DNA of 64,000 nt from NCBI GenBank assembly GCA_036924085.1, contig JAVGWX010000013.1:48971965-49035964 (forward strand), in the 5' to 3' direction. The DNA is from Ariolimax columbianus. Taxonomy: Eukaryota > Mollusca > Gastropoda > Stylommatophora > Arionidae. The notes under the pieces were generated by a model that ran no database searches, had not been told where the DNA came from, and was given only the letters and a program-made list of their open reading frames with translations. Within the stretch, counting starts at the first letter, position 1. Each line of letters starts with the position of its first letter. Below are positions 10,178-20,293 of this stretch, one piece after another. A program made the translations under genes and the position numbers.

Positions 10178-11563
10178 ATGATTACAAGTCAAAACACAGA
10201 GAAAACCGGACTGACCTCAACGGCGACGAACAGGCGAGAAATAAGGACCACGATTTACGGAACATGGAATGTACGAAGTATAAACGGAAAAGAACAAGAA
10301 CTAATAGAGGATATGAAGAGAGCAAAATTGACAGTCCTGGCACTTACAGAAACAAAGAAAAAGGGACAGGGCGTTCTGGACCATGACGGCAACATGCTAT
10401 ACTACAGCGGAGTTCCGATGAGTGAACGAGCCAGGGCAGGGGTTGGTTGTATAGTGAATGGTAACAGCAAAGCAAACATTAAAGGATGGAAGCTCGTTTC
10501 AGAACGACTGATGGTTCTAAGTCTACAAGAGGAGGATAGTCAAATTGATATTGTCACTGTGTATGCACCAAACGAAGATGAGAGCACTGACATAAAAGAT
10601 GAATTTTATGAGCTCCTTCAAAGGACCATTGACGATTGCCATAATGAAATACTTCTCCTTGGAGACTTCAACGCAAGAGTTGGAGACTATTCTAGGTGGG
10701 ATGGAGTGATCGGTAGGTATGGAGAAGATGTCTTAAATGACAATGGAAAACGACTGGTCAGATTCTGCAGAGAACAAAACCTTGTTATTACAAATACAAG
10801 GTTTCCACACAAGCGTATCCATGCTTACACAAGATGTGAGCCGGCAAGAAATGAAAGATCCATAATTGACTATGCAATAGTGAGGAAAACTGATTTCAAG
10901 TATGTAAAGGATGCTAAAGTGTTCAGAGGACCAGAGATAGGAAGCGACCACTACCTAGTTAAAATAAAGAGAGAAATTGAAAAACACTATCCAGCTAGGC
11001 AACACCCATCAGCAAGCATGAAACATAATTCACGAGGAGAAAATAAAATTAAGGCTTACAAACTACGAGAACCAGATGTTAAAAGGAGATACCAAGGGCT
11101 TATAACAACAGCAATAGAAAGGATAGAGGAATCTGAAGAAGATATGGAAATACTTTGGGTAAAATTCAAAGACATCCTCAAAGAGGCTGCAGCAGAGGCA
11201 TGCGGTCAAACCAAAGAAGGGTGGAAGAGAAAAAGTACACCATGGTGGACAGAAGAAGTGAAAACAATAATACGAGAAAAGAAAAAGGCATGGAAGCAAT
11301 ACCTAGGGGCTAGGAATACAGAAGAACAAACAAAGAAATATAAAGAATATGTAAATTTTAGAACAGAAGCAAAGAAGGCCAAACAGAAATCCTGGGAAGA
11401 ATTTGGAGAGAAACTGGAAAATAATGCTGGAGAAAACCAGAAACTGTTCTACAAGACCTTAAAGAACATGAGGAAGGAAAAGGAATGCCCCCTGAAATTT
11501 GTTAAAGATAAACAAGGTGCGCGGTTGACCGCTCCAGAAGAGGTAATGAATAGATGGAAATAA
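10178..11563 (+). pseudogene. RTE-1 ORF part 1: APE-type endonuclease
   Basis: 461 codons. The N-terminal domain is an apurinic endonuclease-like fold that nicks target DNA for target-primed reverse transcription. Residues seen: GTWNVRS (Asn31), LTETKKKG (Glu59), VYAPNED (Tyr129), GDFNARVG (Asp163, Asn165), IIDYAIV (Asp231) and GSDHYLV (Asp257, His258), so the catalytic set is complete. A Lys/Glu-rich linker (about 280-440) follows. The frame ends at a taa in RWK*YFSDLLG. The next segment continues in the same frame, so this is a single point nonsense change in one long ORF. Met1 is the first in-frame ATG after the leader. Confidence 0.85.
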
Positions 11564-11584
11564 TATTTCTCAGATCTCCTTGGA

Positions 11585-12196
11585 GTGGAGGACAACCAAG
11601 CTCTGGAAGTAACAGTCCCAATTCAAGAAGAGGGAGCCATGGAGGGAAACGATAATATCACAATGGAAGAACTAAAGGCAGCATTGGAGAAAATTAAGAT
11701 TGGTAAAGCAGCAGGACATGATGGTATAACACCAGAAATGGTTAAGGACATGGGAGCGGCAGGAGAGATGCTATTCATGAAGATTCTCAAGGCAGCTTGG
11801 CGCCACAAGAAGATACCAAGAGACTGGGAGGTTGCAGTAATAATACCAATATTTAAAAAGGACGACAATCGACAATGTGAAAATCACAGAGGTATTTCCC
11901 TTCTCAGTGTCCCCGGGAAAGTCAACTCTAAGATTCTAGAACGGCGATTGAGAGGTCTAGCAGAGCCAAATATGGATGAAACTCAATGTGGGTTTAGGGC
12001 AAACAGAAGTACTCAAGACCTTATCTTTACCCTCAGACAGCTAAGTGAAAAGGCTCTTGAATATGATAAAGAGATGCATCTCTGCTTTTTGGATTTGGAG
12101 AAAGCATTTGATAAAGTTCTTTGGGACAAACTCTGGGAGTGCCTGACAAGGAAGAACATCACAGGACCCCTGATCTCTTCCATACAGTTTCTATAA
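11585..12196 (+). pseudogene. RTE-1 ORF part 2: RT fingers and palm to motif A
   Basis: It continues the same frame as the endonuclease. Seen: GKAAGHDGITPEMVK, IIPIFKKDDNRQCENHRGI, SLLSVPGKV, QCGFRANRSTQD and the catalytic motif A CFLDLEKAFDKV. It stops at a taa in ttctataaaac, where moving one base restores the palm sequence, so a one-base indel separates it from part 3. Confidence 0.85.
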
Positions 12197-12212
12197 AACA
12201 TGCAGAAATTAT

Positions 12213-12776
12213 GTGCGGACATCAAATCAAAAGTCAGGAGAGTTCAAGACCACTAGCGGAGTAAGACAGGGAGACATTCTATCACCGTACCTTTTCATAC
12301 GCCTCATGGATGAAGTCATCAAAGCCTGCAAGGAACGGACAAAAAAGTATGAAGTAGGGTACTGGAAGATGAGACCAAGTTACATATCGGAACTAGCATT
12401 TGCAGACGATGTGGCCCTGATCACGAAAACCGAAGCACATCTCCAGATCAACTTGCAGGTCTGGGAAGAAGAGTTGAAGAAGAGAGGAATGCACATCAGC
12501 AACTCCAAAACAAAAACCATGGTGATCGTAAGAGATGAAAAGAGACATCAGATAACCCTGGGAACACGAGCACTAAAGCAGGTCAGCAACTTTAAATATC
12601 TAGGAGTGGTAATAGACAGCAGGGGAGGAATCAAAGAGGAGTTAACTGCACGAAGGGCAGCAGCAGGTAGACTGTTCCATGCAATAAACAGAGGTTTCCT
12701 CAGTAGAAGAGAAATAAGCAGGAAAACAAAGATGGATGTACACTGCTCGATCTATGTGCCTGACCTATGGATGTGA
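12213..12776 (+). pseudogene. RTE-1 ORF part 3: RT motifs B, C and thumb
   Basis: Seen: motif B SGVRQGDILSPYLF, motif C ELAFADDVALIT with the two catalytic Asp, then SNSKTKTMVI, VSNFKYLGVVID and RAAAGRLFHAI. The frame ends at LWM*, where a second one-base shift opens TYGCESWAMTT, the YG(C/S)ESW motif typical of RTE-like proteins. Confidence 0.85.
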
Positions 12777-13176
12777 GTCATGGGCAATGACTACAGCCCA
12801 ATAAAGGCAATTACAAACTTCAGAAATGAGGTACCTAAGAAAGGCGGTTCAGGTGACGAAAAGGGACAAGATCCGTAACCAGACAATACGTAGCAATCTT
12901 GAAGTTCAACCCCTGCAGACACGAGTGGAGCAGTCCTAACTACAGTGGTTTGGCCATGTCTGTAGAATGGAAGAAGGTCGGATACCAAAGCGGTCATGGG
13001 AGATTAAAAGTCAAGGACGCAGACCCCGAGGACGTCCCAAAGTACGTTGGGAAGACAACATACGACAGTCCCTAAGTGATAGAGGGCTGGATTGGAAAGA
13101 GGCCAGGAAAAAGACGGCGGATAGAGCAGTGTGGCAAACCTCTACACCTCGCGGTAGAAGAGGAGCGACTAAGTAA
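12777..13176 (+). pseudogene. RTE-1 ORF part 4: C-terminal basic tail
   Basis: Seen after the second shift: RYLRKAVQVTKRDKIRNQ, WFGHVCRMEEGRIPKRSWE and GRRPRGRPKVRWEDNIRQSL, ending RGRRGATK-stop at 13176. The GRPRGRPxxRW motif is the likely nucleic-acid-binding tail of this clade. Two stops lie near 12800 and 12938. Confidence 0.8.
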
Positions 13177-13185
13177 GTAAGTAAG

Positions 13186-13410
13186 TATTTTTAGTAAGGA
13201 TTAACTGCGCTACTTTTTATCCTCATTCTCTTGTCTCGAGCCGCCAGACCCCAGTGGCAAGTCAAGGACAAGACGACTAGGGGGCGACTACGAGATGCAG
13301 GAGACTCCGCATTAAGCATCCGTGAAAAAGACGGCGGAGTCCCGAGTCGAACCCACACCACCTGATCACGAGGCCGACGGCTTAACCACTTCGCCACGGA
13401 ATCCCAGGCT
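13186..13410 (-). mobile_element. SINE-1 (tRNA-derived), copy 1
   Basis: On the minus strand from 13408: tggcgaagtggttaag (A box) and gtgggttcgactcggg (B box) about 45 nt apart. The body includes gcatcttgtagtcgcc... and the 3' end reads gcgcagttaatccttacta. It matches copy 2 at 27827-28052 closely. Its 3' end meets the RTE-1 (TAAG)n tail. Confidence 0.85.
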
Positions 13411-13575
13411 TCTACAAACGCCATGATAAATGGCAAAAAAGCAGAAGAAGTTCATTCTTTTAAATATTTAAACAATTATGAAATATCTAATAAAAAAGAC
13501 GTCTTTCGAATTTTAAGTGTCGTTGACAAAGTAGCAGATTATGGAAGCTTAGTTTTCCTGATCTTTTATCTGCCG

Positions 13576-13730
13576 AAGACGGATTTGTCGGACCGAAAGG
13601 TGCAAATATCACAGGCAAGCTGTAAACTAGCGACACAGCGCATTCCGTTCTCCGGACTACATCCTGCTACTCGCAAAGCTCTGTTCAGGGCTTGGTAATG
13701 GGAGATTGAGAACGAAGGCAGAAGAAGATG
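13576..13730 (+). mobile_element. Retroposon A, 5'-truncated
   Basis: Sense copy of the last 150 bp of the family: ggaccgaaaggtgcaaatat, cgcattccgttctccggac, ttggtaatgggagattgaga, then a gaaggcagaagaagatgg tail. The 5' half is absent. Confidence 0.8.
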
Positions 13731-13799
13731 GTCTTTTATGTATTTTGTGTGGTACTTGCAAATGTTAATTAGTTTTCTTTTCACTTATACAGTTAAGCG

Positions 13800-14106
13800 T
13801 CGTAGGGAGGTTAAGTCATCTGTTCTGCGCCAAGTTCGTTGCGTCGTTCAATGTGAGCTCGGGTCGCTGCACAATCACTCTAATGTCATCTATCCACCTG
13901 CCTTGAGGCCGCTTCTTGCCCTGTAGCCAGATCTACCAGCATTGCAAGCCATCAGTGGAAGATGATGAGGGTGCATTCTCATGAGATGATCAAACCAACT
14001 TATTTCCCGCCTGGAAATGTATTCGACACAAGATGTAGTACCGACCATACCTCGAATGTCGTCGTTCTGCATTCTGTCTTTCCTGGTAACACCGATGACC
14101 TTCCTC
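13800..14106 (-). mobile_element. RTE-4 LINE C-terminal fragment
   Basis: The minus strand reads KCLRKVIGVTRKDRMQNDDI, VGTTSCVEYISRREISWF and DHLMRM, the region before the basic tail in RTE-like proteins. It matches the fragment at 34720-35535 (RTILGATRRDRIRNDDIRRL). A retroposon A copy is inserted at its 5' side. Confidence 0.7.
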
Positions 14107-14119
14107 AAACATTTCATTT

Positions 14120-14484
14120 GAGATCAAGATGCTGAGCAGCGCATGAGCTGCAGTGGTCAGCGACCCATAGTTGACTGCTAGCGTCAGGGCCAGCGAACCA
14201 GAGCTGCCAAGACCCTTCTACACCTCCACGTGGTGATCCTAGATAACAGGCTGCAGCAGATCAGACTGGCTTAGGAGAAGGGATCAAAGAGGGAATGCTA
14301 AACCGGTACTCGAAAAATGCTTGCTGAAGTCGGATGTGTTGGACTGAAAGGTGCAAATATCGCAGTCAAGCTGTAAACTACGACACAACGCATTCCGTTC
14401 TCTGGACTACATTCTGCTACTTAAGCCCTTTCTGGGTTTGGTAGCGGGAGATTGAGAACGAACGAAGCCAAGCCAAGCCAAGCC
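14120..14484 (+). mobile_element. Retroposon A, complete, 13-bp TSD
   Basis: Full sense copy from gatcaagatgctgagcagcg to a gaacgaacgaagccaagcc tail with about four AAGCC units. The flanking duplication aaacatttcattt (14107-14119) and aaacacttcattt (14485-14497) differs at one base. Confidence 0.92.
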
Positions 14485-14775
14485 AAACACTTCATTTCAC
14501 ACAAAACTCTGCTCTCACGTGTATGGACATATGCCATGTTTGGCACTGGTAGCACAGAGTCGGCATAAATATACTGTATTTCACCTGTTGCATTGTTGCC
14601 AAACTTATACTCGGGTGCGTTAGTGGTGGGAACAGCTGATAAGTTACCGCATATGCTTTCTGACTTGCAAATATAATACTTCATTTTACTGTTTAGTATT
14701 GTTGATATTTTGAATTACGCAATTTTCTTATTCGATAAACTGATGCTATACCTTGTACTTCTAGTCCGGTAAGGT

Positions 14776-15840
14776 TCACGAAGGAAACTGCATTCTACGT
14801 CTTCGTCCATCTCCCAAAACTTTTCGAACATGGTCGCTCCCCCGGGTCAGACTGGCTCTCTTTAGTCTGCATAAGTAGGGCAGTCCTGCAGGATATGTTC
14901 TGGTGTTTGTTTGGGTGCTCCGTAATCGCATGTGGTGGTGTTTCTGAAACCCATTCCAGAAAAGCAAGTGGTCATTTTCACAGATGCCCTCGCAGTGTTA
15001 GTGGCGCTCAAGAACCAGCACAAAAATGAACTTGGTGCTCTGGCAGACTCGCTCGAACGCCTGTCTCAGTGCTTAAAAAAAGCACAGTCCAGTGGATACC
15101 AGCCCACTGTAGCATTCCAGGCAACGAGGAGGCAGACAGGCTCGCCAGAGAGGGAGGAATTCTGCAGCAGAATGATACATAAATCACATACAATGAGACA
15201 CAAGCATTCATCAGGGCAAAATTGAAAAAAAGGCCATCCTGGCCACATAGAAAATGATGCATACTCTCCAAGCGAGACCAAGTGATAATTCTCCGGCTAC
15301 GAACAGGTCACGACAGACTTAGATGTCATCTGTACAACAAGTTCAATATTGGCACTACAGACCTTTGTGCCTGCGGCACAGCCCCCATGAAGGCAGAGCA
15401 TATTTTGCAGTCCTGTCCACTGTATACCGACAAAATAAGTAGCATTTGGCAACAGCCAGTGTCCTTCCACGAAAATCTGTACGGAAGCGTACAGAACCTT
15501 GAGTCGACTGCTGCCTTCGTTAGAGTCATTGAAGTTGAGGTCTGAAGACGAACGAGGAAGACCCATTCTGTGGAGGTGAGCCTTAAGTCTGCGATGTACC
15601 GTACTGAGTGTGACGATCTTTATCTTATCATCTCTGCCAAGTTTGTCTGTGTTGTCATTTTCTGGCTTGTATTCTTTGTGCCGGTCTCTCCATTCCATCA
15701 TAATAGATCGTTTCATGAGTGTCTTTGCTTCTTTATAGTCACGTGAATTGCGAGTCTGCGTGACGCTACTCCAGCTTTTGTGAGCTTATCTGCCTTCTCG
15801 TTTCAAAGAATCACACAGACGCCGGAATCCACTGTAGAAC
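14776..15840 (-). mobile_element. LINE C (RNase H LINE) relic, split by LINE B
   Basis: Two minus-strand pieces, 15840-15569 and 14948-14776, join exactly when the inserted LINE B and one duplication copy are removed. The outer piece encodes NEKADKLTKAG (RNase H C-terminal) and HRRLKAHLHRMG. The inner piece continues with CDYGAPKQTPEHILQDCPTY, the cysteine/histidine cluster of this LINE group. Stops make it inactive. A plus-strand relative is at 46528-46815. Confidence 0.8.
14957..15560 (+). mobile_element. LINE B, 5'-truncated, nested in LINE C, 8-bp TSD
   Basis: It encodes the RNase H end (TDALAVLVALKNQHKNELG, then broken frames) and, at 15282-15545, LRTGHDRLRCHLYNKFNIG, CACGTAPMKAEHILQSCPLY and a VIEVEV terminus. 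The 3' end is gaagacgaacgaggaag. The target-site duplication acccattc is at 14949-14956 and 15561-15568. A frameshift near 15110-15140 inactivates the RNase H. Copy 2 is at 58740-58942. Confidence 0.85.
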
Positions 15841-15900
15841 TAGATCTGTTTCTTTTTTTGGACAGCAACCCGATGTTATATTTTATTTCGTGTGAGAATC

Positions 15901-16084
15901 TATCTTGTTTGGGGCTTGATGTGGTTTGGAGTACACTCCTGGAGTCTATCTTGTTTGGGGCTTGAGATGGTTTGGAGTACGCTCCTGGAGTCTATCTTGT
16001 TTGGGGCTTGAGATGGTTTGGAGTACGCTCCTGGAGTCTATCTTGTTTGGGGCTTGAGATGGTTTGGAGTACGCTCCTGGAATC
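15901..16084. repeat. 46-bp tandem repeat, 4 units
   Basis: Four consecutive units beginning tatcttgtttggggcttga and containing gagtacgctcctggagtc, starting at 15901, 15947, 15993 and 16039. The first unit is the most diverged. No origin was recognised. Confidence 0.95.
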
Positions 16085-16179
16085 TATTAGAAGAATTGCA
16101 TAATAATGTCAGTATTATAAACTGGTTCTGGGGTCAGGATCAGACAATCTAGGATCTCATTTTATTTCCACACCGTACA

Positions 16180-16700
16180 TCTAGAAACAGACTGTGCTAC
16201 AACATCCTGCCAACAAGGTGGGGAATAGAAAGTGTGATACATGTATGGACAAGCTAGCTTGCTGAGAAGCTTTGCAATGTACTACAACGAGGAGGACACA
16301 GGTCCACCTTCTTCAGTACGCCCCTACAGACTAGTTCCAAAAAAGCGCTGCATGTAAAATTGGAATGAACTGACGCAGGTCCCCTTGCTCGAGCTGCGGG
16401 ACTGCCATTGGACAGCACTTATCTGACGCAACATGGAAGTCACTAGATAAATTCTGAACTGGTGTATCACGGTATAGGAAGATCTTAAAGAGATTGAGAT
16501 ATATGGGTAACGAGACGTGCAACCGTGGTGCAATACAAGACCCAGACCACTTGATTATCTGCACAAACCTTCTGGAAACATGCAATATGGATGCCTTGTT
16601 GAGGATGACAAGGCAATCCACGTGGCTGAACATTGGAAACATATTATGTCTGTCGCGGTGCCTAGGACAAAGGAAGTAAGTCAGTACGCCCGTGAATGCA
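16180..16700 (+). mobile_element. LINE E C-terminal relic
   Basis: Reads WKSLDKF(stop)TGVSRYRK near 16430-16480 and then NRGAIQDPDHLIICTNL...CNMDALL at 16520-16600. This resembles the RxxTGxxR ... C.CGAxQxxxHL..C segment that follows RNase H or RT in several LINE clades. Many stops are present. Confidence 0.55.
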
Positions 16701-16750
16701 AGAGGTGCCACAACAAACCAGCTTATTCTGAGAAAATTGGTCACTTGTGA

Positions 16751-17117
16751 GGGATCAAGATATTGAGCAATGCATGAGCAAGAGCGATCAGCCACAGAAA
16801 ACCGACTGTTAGCGTCAGGCAAGCGACCCAGACCTGCCAAAGTCCTTTTCCACCTCCACGTAGGGGTCCCCTGGATAGCAGGATGCAGCAGAGCAGACTG
16901 GCTAAGGAGAAAGGATCAAAAGGAGAAGGGATCGAAGGGAGAAGGGATCGAAGGGAGAAGGCCAACCTGGTTCTCAAAAATGTCATGCTGAAGTCGAATG
17001 TGTTGGACTGAAATGTGCAAATATTGCAGTCAAGCTGTAAGCTTCGACACAACACATTGGTTTTCCGGACTACATAATACTACTTTCAAAACTCCTTTTT
17101 ATGGCTTGGAAACGGGA
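16751..17117 (+). mobile_element. Retroposon A, sense copy of a tail-to-tail pair
   Basis: Starts gggatcaagatattgag and runs through the family blocks, with an extra gagaagggatcgaag triplication near 16915-16955. It ends at cttggaaacgggag, just before its own tail, where an inverted copy begins. Confidence 0.88.
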
Positions 17118-17465
17118 GTTTGGCTTGGCTTGGCTTCGTTCGTTGTCAATTTCCCGCTACCAAACCCCGAAAGGGCTTAGGTAGCAGAATTTAGTCCAGA
17201 GAACGGAATGCGTCGTGTCGTAGTTTACAGCTTGACTGCGATTTTTGCACCTTTCGGCCCAACACATCAGACTTCAGCAAAGCATTTTTTGAGTACTTCA
17301 ATCCGTTCTCCTTAGCCAGTCTGTCCTGCTGCAGTCTGTTATCCAGGATCACCGCGTGAAGGTGTAAAAGGGTCTTGGCAGCTCTGGTTCGCTGGTCCTG
17401 ACGCTAGCAGTCAGCTATGGGTCGCTGACCACTGCAGCTCATGCGCTGCTCAGCGTCTTGATCCC
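17118..17465 (-). mobile_element. Retroposon A, antisense copy of a tail-to-tail pair
   Basis: Begins with the antisense tail ttggcttggcttggcttcg and ends cttgatccc. With 16751-17117 it forms an inverted repeat with arms of about 350 bp and almost no spacer. Confidence 0.9.
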
Positions 17466-17489
17466 TTTTGTATATCTTGAAAACGTTTG

Positions 17490-17590
17490 GGGAGAGGAAA
17501 CTAACGTCTGTTCAGATAAAACATTCTGATCGGACATATCAAGGCCAGACGAAATATACAGATAGGACTATGTTAGTCAGGGATGGATGG
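17490..17590 (+). mobile_element. Family B scrap
   Basis: Two degenerate units of the family B internal repeat (ctaacgtctgttcagat..., atgttagtcaggg). The remainder of the family is absent. The stretch from 17590 to 18030 shows no recognisable feature. Confidence 0.4.
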
Positions 17591-18190
17591 ATGCATTGAT
17601 AGAGATAGGATATATAGAAATACAGGGATGTACACTGCTCTGACAATAAATTGGTGCAGAATTAAAGAAGATTTATTATGGCGAGAAAAAGTCAACAAAA
17701 TCCCGTAGCAGTCACTGTTGTCAATGATGAAGTGTTAGAGACGTATAGGTATTTGGTCTCAGCTTTATAAAAGCTTTGATTTAATTAGACATGACCATTC
17801 TATGGATGCGTGGAATTCTATTTCTCCATTGTTAACCAACCTAGGGAGCTGATATTGTTGACTCTAACCTCTACTAGTGCAACTTGTAAGTTTCCAATTT
17901 TGACGGATAATGGATAGGTGATTCAAAAGTTGTTACAGATACAGGTGTTTTTTTATACCTACTATTATGTAAACATATGTTATATTATAATTATCAGATG
18001 CAGCGAAGGTCAAAGCCTCTTTGTAAACATTAACAAAACAAAGATAATGACCACCCATCAAACAAGAAGTCAAATTTAGTTTTGGGATAAAGAAAAAGAA
18101 CATGCCAGGAAATTCGAGTATCTGAGCTCCTGAACTAACAACAATGGCGGCTGCTGAAAGAAAATCAGAAGGAGATTGGCAATGGCAATG

Positions 18191-20129
18191 CAGAGACTAC
18201 ACAGCCTGAGAAAATGTTGGCTGAATACCAGAGGCTACACAACCTGAGAAAATGTTGGCAGTATACCAAAGGCTACACAACCTGAGAAAATGTTGGCTGA
18301 ATACTAGAGGCTACACAACCTGAGAAAATGTTGGCAGAATACCAGAGGCTACACAACCTGAGAAAATGTTGGCAGAATACCAGAGGCTACACAACCTGAG
18401 AAAATGTTGACTGAATACTAGAGGCTACACAACCTGAGAAAATGTTGGCAGAATACCAGAGGCTACACAACCTGAGAAAATGTTGGCAGAATACCAGAGG
18501 CTACACCACCTGAGGAAATGTTGGCAGAATACCAGAGAATACACAACAAGAGGAAATGTTGGCAGAATACCAGAGGCTACACAACCTGAGAAAATGTTGG
18601 CAGAATACCAGAGGCTACACAACCTGAGGAAATCTTGGCAGAATACCAGAGGCTACACAACCGGAGAAAATGTTGGCAGAATACCAGAGACTACACAACC
18701 TGAGAAAATGTTGGCAGAATACCAGAGGCTACACAACATGAGAAAATGTTGGCAGAATACCAAAGGCTACACAACCTGAGAAAATGTTGGCAGAATACTA
18801 GAGGCTACACAACCTGAGGAAATGTTGGCAGAATACCATAGGCTACACAACCTGAGAAAATGTTGGCAGAATACCAGAGACCACACAACCTGAGAAAATG
18901 TTGGCAGAATACCAGAGACTACACAACCTGAGAAAATGTTGGCAGAATACCAGAGACTACACAACCTGAGAAAATGTTTGCAGAATACCACAGGCTACAC
19001 AACCTGAGGAAATGTTGGCAGAATACCAGAGGCTACACAACCTGAGAAAATGTTGGCATAATACCAGCGACAACACAACCTGAGAAAATGTTGGCAGAAT
19101 ACCAGAGGCTACACAACCTGAGAAAATGTTGGCTGAATACTAGAGGCTACACAACCTGAGAAAATGTTGGCAGAATACCAGAGGCTACACAACCTGAGAA
19201 AATGTTGGCAGAATACCAGAGGCTACACCACCTGAGGAAATGTTGGCAGAATACCAGAGAATACACAACAAGAGGAAATGTTGGCAGAATACCAGAGGCT
19301 ACACAACCTGAGAAAATGTTGGCAGAATACCAGAGGCTACACAACCTGAGGAAATCTTGGCAGAATACCAGAGGCTACACAACCGGAGAAAATGTTGGCA
19401 GAATACCAGAGACTACACAACCTGAGAAAATGTTGGCAGAATACCAGAGGCTACACAACATGAGAAAATGTTGGCAGAATACCAAAGGCTACACAACCTG
19501 AGAAAATGTTGGCAGAATACTAGAGGCTACACAACCTGAGGAAATGTTGGCAGAATACCATAGGCTACACAACCTGAGAAAATGTTGGCAGAATACCAGA
19601 GACCACACAACCTGAGAAAATGTTGGCAGAATACCAGAGACTACACAACCTGAGAAAATGTTGGCAGAATACCAGAGACTACACAACCTGAGAAAATGTT
19701 TGCAGAATACCACAGGCTACACAACCTGAGGAAATGTTGGCAGAATACCAGAGGCTACACAACCTGAGAAAATGTTGGCATAATACCAGCGACAACACAA
19801 CCTGAGAAAATGTTGGCAGAATACCAGAGGCTACACAACCTGAGAAAATGTTGGCAGAATACCAGAGACTACACAACCTGAGAAAATGTTGGCAGAATAC
19901 CAGAGGCTACACAACCTGAGGAAATGTTGGCAGAATACCAGAGGCTACACAACCTGAGAAAATGTTGGCATAATACCAGCGGCTACACAACCTGAGAAAA
20001 TGTTGGCAGAATACCAGAGACAACACAACCTGAGAAAATGTTGGCAGAATACCAGAGGCTACACAACCTGAGAAAATGTTGGCATAATACCAGAGGCTAC
20101 ACAACCTGAGAAAATGTTGGCAGAATACC
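18191..20129. repeat. 38-bp minisatellite, about 51 units, inside RTE-2
   Basis: The unit begins cagaggctacacaacctgag and ends aaaatgttggcagaatac. It corresponds, base for base in length, to RTE-2 positions 27121-27158 in the unexpanded copy (QRLNSLYKLWQST codons). 1939 bp divided by 38 gives 51 units. A higher-order block of 19 units is duplicated. Confidence 0.97.
18411..19855. repeat. 722-bp higher-order repeat (19 x 38 bp), two copies
   Basis: Rare unit variants (accacctgagg, acaacaagaggaaatg, aggaaatcttgg, aaccggagaa, gttggcataat) recur in the same order exactly 722 bp apart. The blocks 18411-19133 and 19133-19855 appear identical by eye. They diverge just outside (18410 versus 19132; 19134 versus 19856). 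Confidence 0.93.
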
Positions 20130-20293
20130 AGCAAACCAACAAAAGTGAGAATTTTGAGACCATGTGTTTCTCCCGTGGCAGCATACGGTTGCAAAACATA
20201 GACAGTTACCAAAACCTAAAAAAAAAAGGAAATCGTGCCCTTCAAGTCGAAATATTATAGAAGGGTCATGAGAACAGCATGGAAAAAAAAAAA

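Larger units (their letters stand above)
9900..13190 (+). mobile_element. RTE-1: near full-length RTE-like LINE
   Basis: About 3.3 kb. A 5' leader (about 9900-10177) precedes an endonuclease-RT open frame, a basic C-terminal tail and a (TAAG)n 3' tail at 13171-13188, the short-motif tail usual for RTE elements. The coding part is broken by one nonsense codon at about 11562, frameshifts near 12190-12212 and 12750-12770, and stops near 12800 and 12938. The 5' boundary is approximate and no target-site duplication was found, because its tail abuts SINE-1. Confidence 0.85.

Noticed and set aside
18191..20129. CRISPR-like regular repeats
   Set aside because: Units are contiguous without unique spacers, the unit derives from a LINE, and the genome is eukaryotic. 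The same applies to 39020-40110 and 44404-45145.
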